This document shows, piece after piece, positions 6,119-6,427 of a DNA stretch of 6,427 nucleotides; the stretch's first letter is position 1, and every line of letters starts with the position of its first letter. The translations under genes were made by a program, and so were the position numbers. The notes beneath the pieces are model-generated. The model saw nothing but the letters and a program-made list of their open reading frames with translations, did not search any database and had not been told where the DNA came from. The DNA comes from Desulfobacterales bacterium (GTDB taxonomy: Bacteria; Desulfobacterota; Desulfobacteria; Desulfobacterales; JAUWMJ01), in assembly GCA_030613225.1 (NCBI GenBank), contig JAUWMJ010000189.1, forward strand, positions 1 through 6,427. Reading direction: 5' to 3'.

Positions 6119-6254
6119 TTGATGTTTTCGTAAAAAGTAGAATTTACCACGGAGAACACTGAGGCCACGGAGGAAACTATATAAATTAATTTAATATTCT
6201 CTGTGTTCTCTGTGGGCTCAGTGGTAATAAAATGACTTTATACGGCGCCATCAA
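6119..6254. repeat. 136-bp palindromic (MITE/REP-like) element with 9-nt units
   Basis: The outer ends are TTGATG (6119-6124) and CATCAA (6249-6254), exact reverse complements. Next inward, CGTAAAAAGT (6129-6138) pairs with ACTTTATACG (6235-6244) at 9 of 10. The inner arms at 6144-6172 and 6199-6227 match at 22 of 29. Each inner arm is three tandem copies of CACNGAGNN: CACGGAGAA, CACTGAGGC and CACGGAGGA on the left, and CACTGAGCC, CACAGAGAA and CACAGAGAA read from the complement on the right. All arm mismatches fall on the N positions. The centre (6175-6196) is AT-rich. No open frame is inside. The element lies between the acetoacetate-CoA ligase-like gene and the TrmO-like gene, both minus strand. 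In that direction the hairpin is followed by CTACTTTTTACG, so it might also act as a terminator or attenuator. Confidence 0.8.
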
Positions 6255-6427
6255 TCTTCCTGCAGCTCTTTTATATCAGCATAATGATCTAACGCTTCAG
6301 GATTGCTCAGAGCGTCTTTATTGAGCACCGGTTTGTTTTCCACGACTTTCTTAACCGCCAGCTCCACCTTTTTCATGTTTAAAGTATAGGGAACAGCAGG
6401 CACACTTAATATCTTTGCAGGCACATG
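6251..6427 (-). CDS. Acetoacetate-CoA ligase-like protein, C-terminal fragment
   Basis: These 58 C-terminal residues plus stop continue off the right edge. They begin HVPAKILSVPAVPYTLNMKK and continue VELAVKKVVENKPVLNKDAL, then SNPEALDHYADIKELQED. The pattern HVPxxI...IPYTLNxKKVExAVK...SNPExLxxYxDIxELQ is the C-terminal signature of acetoacetyl-CoA synthetase (AacS), an ANL-superfamily adenylate-forming ligase that makes acetoacetyl-CoA from acetoacetate, ATP and CoA. The lysine expected to catalyse adenylation is at visible residue 19 or 20. The Gly that normally precedes it (LNGKK) is Met here (LNMKK, visible residue 18). The TGA stop at 6251-6253 lies inside the end of the palindromic element. 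Only the tail is visible, so a related propionate or acyl-CoA ligase cannot be excluded, but AacS fits best. Confidence 0.82.
   Translation of the reverse strand, partial: HVPAKILSVPAVPYTLNMKKVELAVKKVVENKPVLNKDALSNPEALDHYADIKELQED

Noticed and set aside
6148..6223. CRISPR-like or minisatellite interpretation of the repeated CACNGAGNN units
   Set aside because: The units are 9 bp with no spacers and are arranged as an inverted pair of three-copy arms, so a palindromic element fits and a CRISPR array does not.

Overview
The window looks like a chromosomal stretch of a strictly anaerobic bacterium, most likely a sulfate-reducing member of the Desulfobacterota (Desulfobacterales-like). That placement is inference. 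It rests on moderate-to-low GC, two cobalamin-type radical SAM enzymes side by side, an acetoacetate-CoA ligase-like gene, and intergenic palindromes of a kind I associate with such genomes. No marker gene here fixes the taxonomy.

Layout. Bases 1-1250 (+) hold a 5'-truncated B12-binding radical SAM enzyme. Bases 1265-2803 (-) hold a second, differently built B12-binding radical SAM enzyme with a DUF4070-like C-terminus, convergent with the first across 14 bp. Bases 2804-3158 are a 355-bp non-coding region: its left half is made of AT-rich direct and inverted repeats, and its right half carries a plausible promoter and two dyads in front of a small antibiotic-biosynthesis-monooxygenase (ABM) domain gene at 3159-3455 (+). 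Bases 3470-5662 (-) encode a full-length RecD2-type helicase. It is preceded, with only 3 bp between, by a TsaA/TrmO-family gene (5666-6088, -), so these two very likely form an operon. Bases 6119-6254 are a 136-bp palindromic repeat element, and 6251-6427 (-) is the C-terminal end of an acetoacetate-CoA ligase-like gene running off the right edge.

How the parts relate. The two radical SAM enzymes probably act on small molecules or lipids, but the sequence does not reveal their substrates. TrmO-like and RecD2 are housekeeping-type functions (tRNA modification; DNA repair and recombination) sharing a transcript. The ABM gene stands alone with its own promoter region.

The most unusual content is non-coding. 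The element at 6119-6254 has nested inverted repeats. Its inner arms are built from a 9-nt unit (CACNGAGNN) repeated three times per arm, and its outer end overlaps, and seems to supply, the stop codon of the acetoacetate-CoA ligase-like gene. Its end motif (GACTTTTTACGA...CATCAATCTT) recurs in the 2851-2990 repeats, which points to a dispersed mobile-palindrome family. I see no CRISPR array, rRNA, tRNA, transposase or recognisable defence system.
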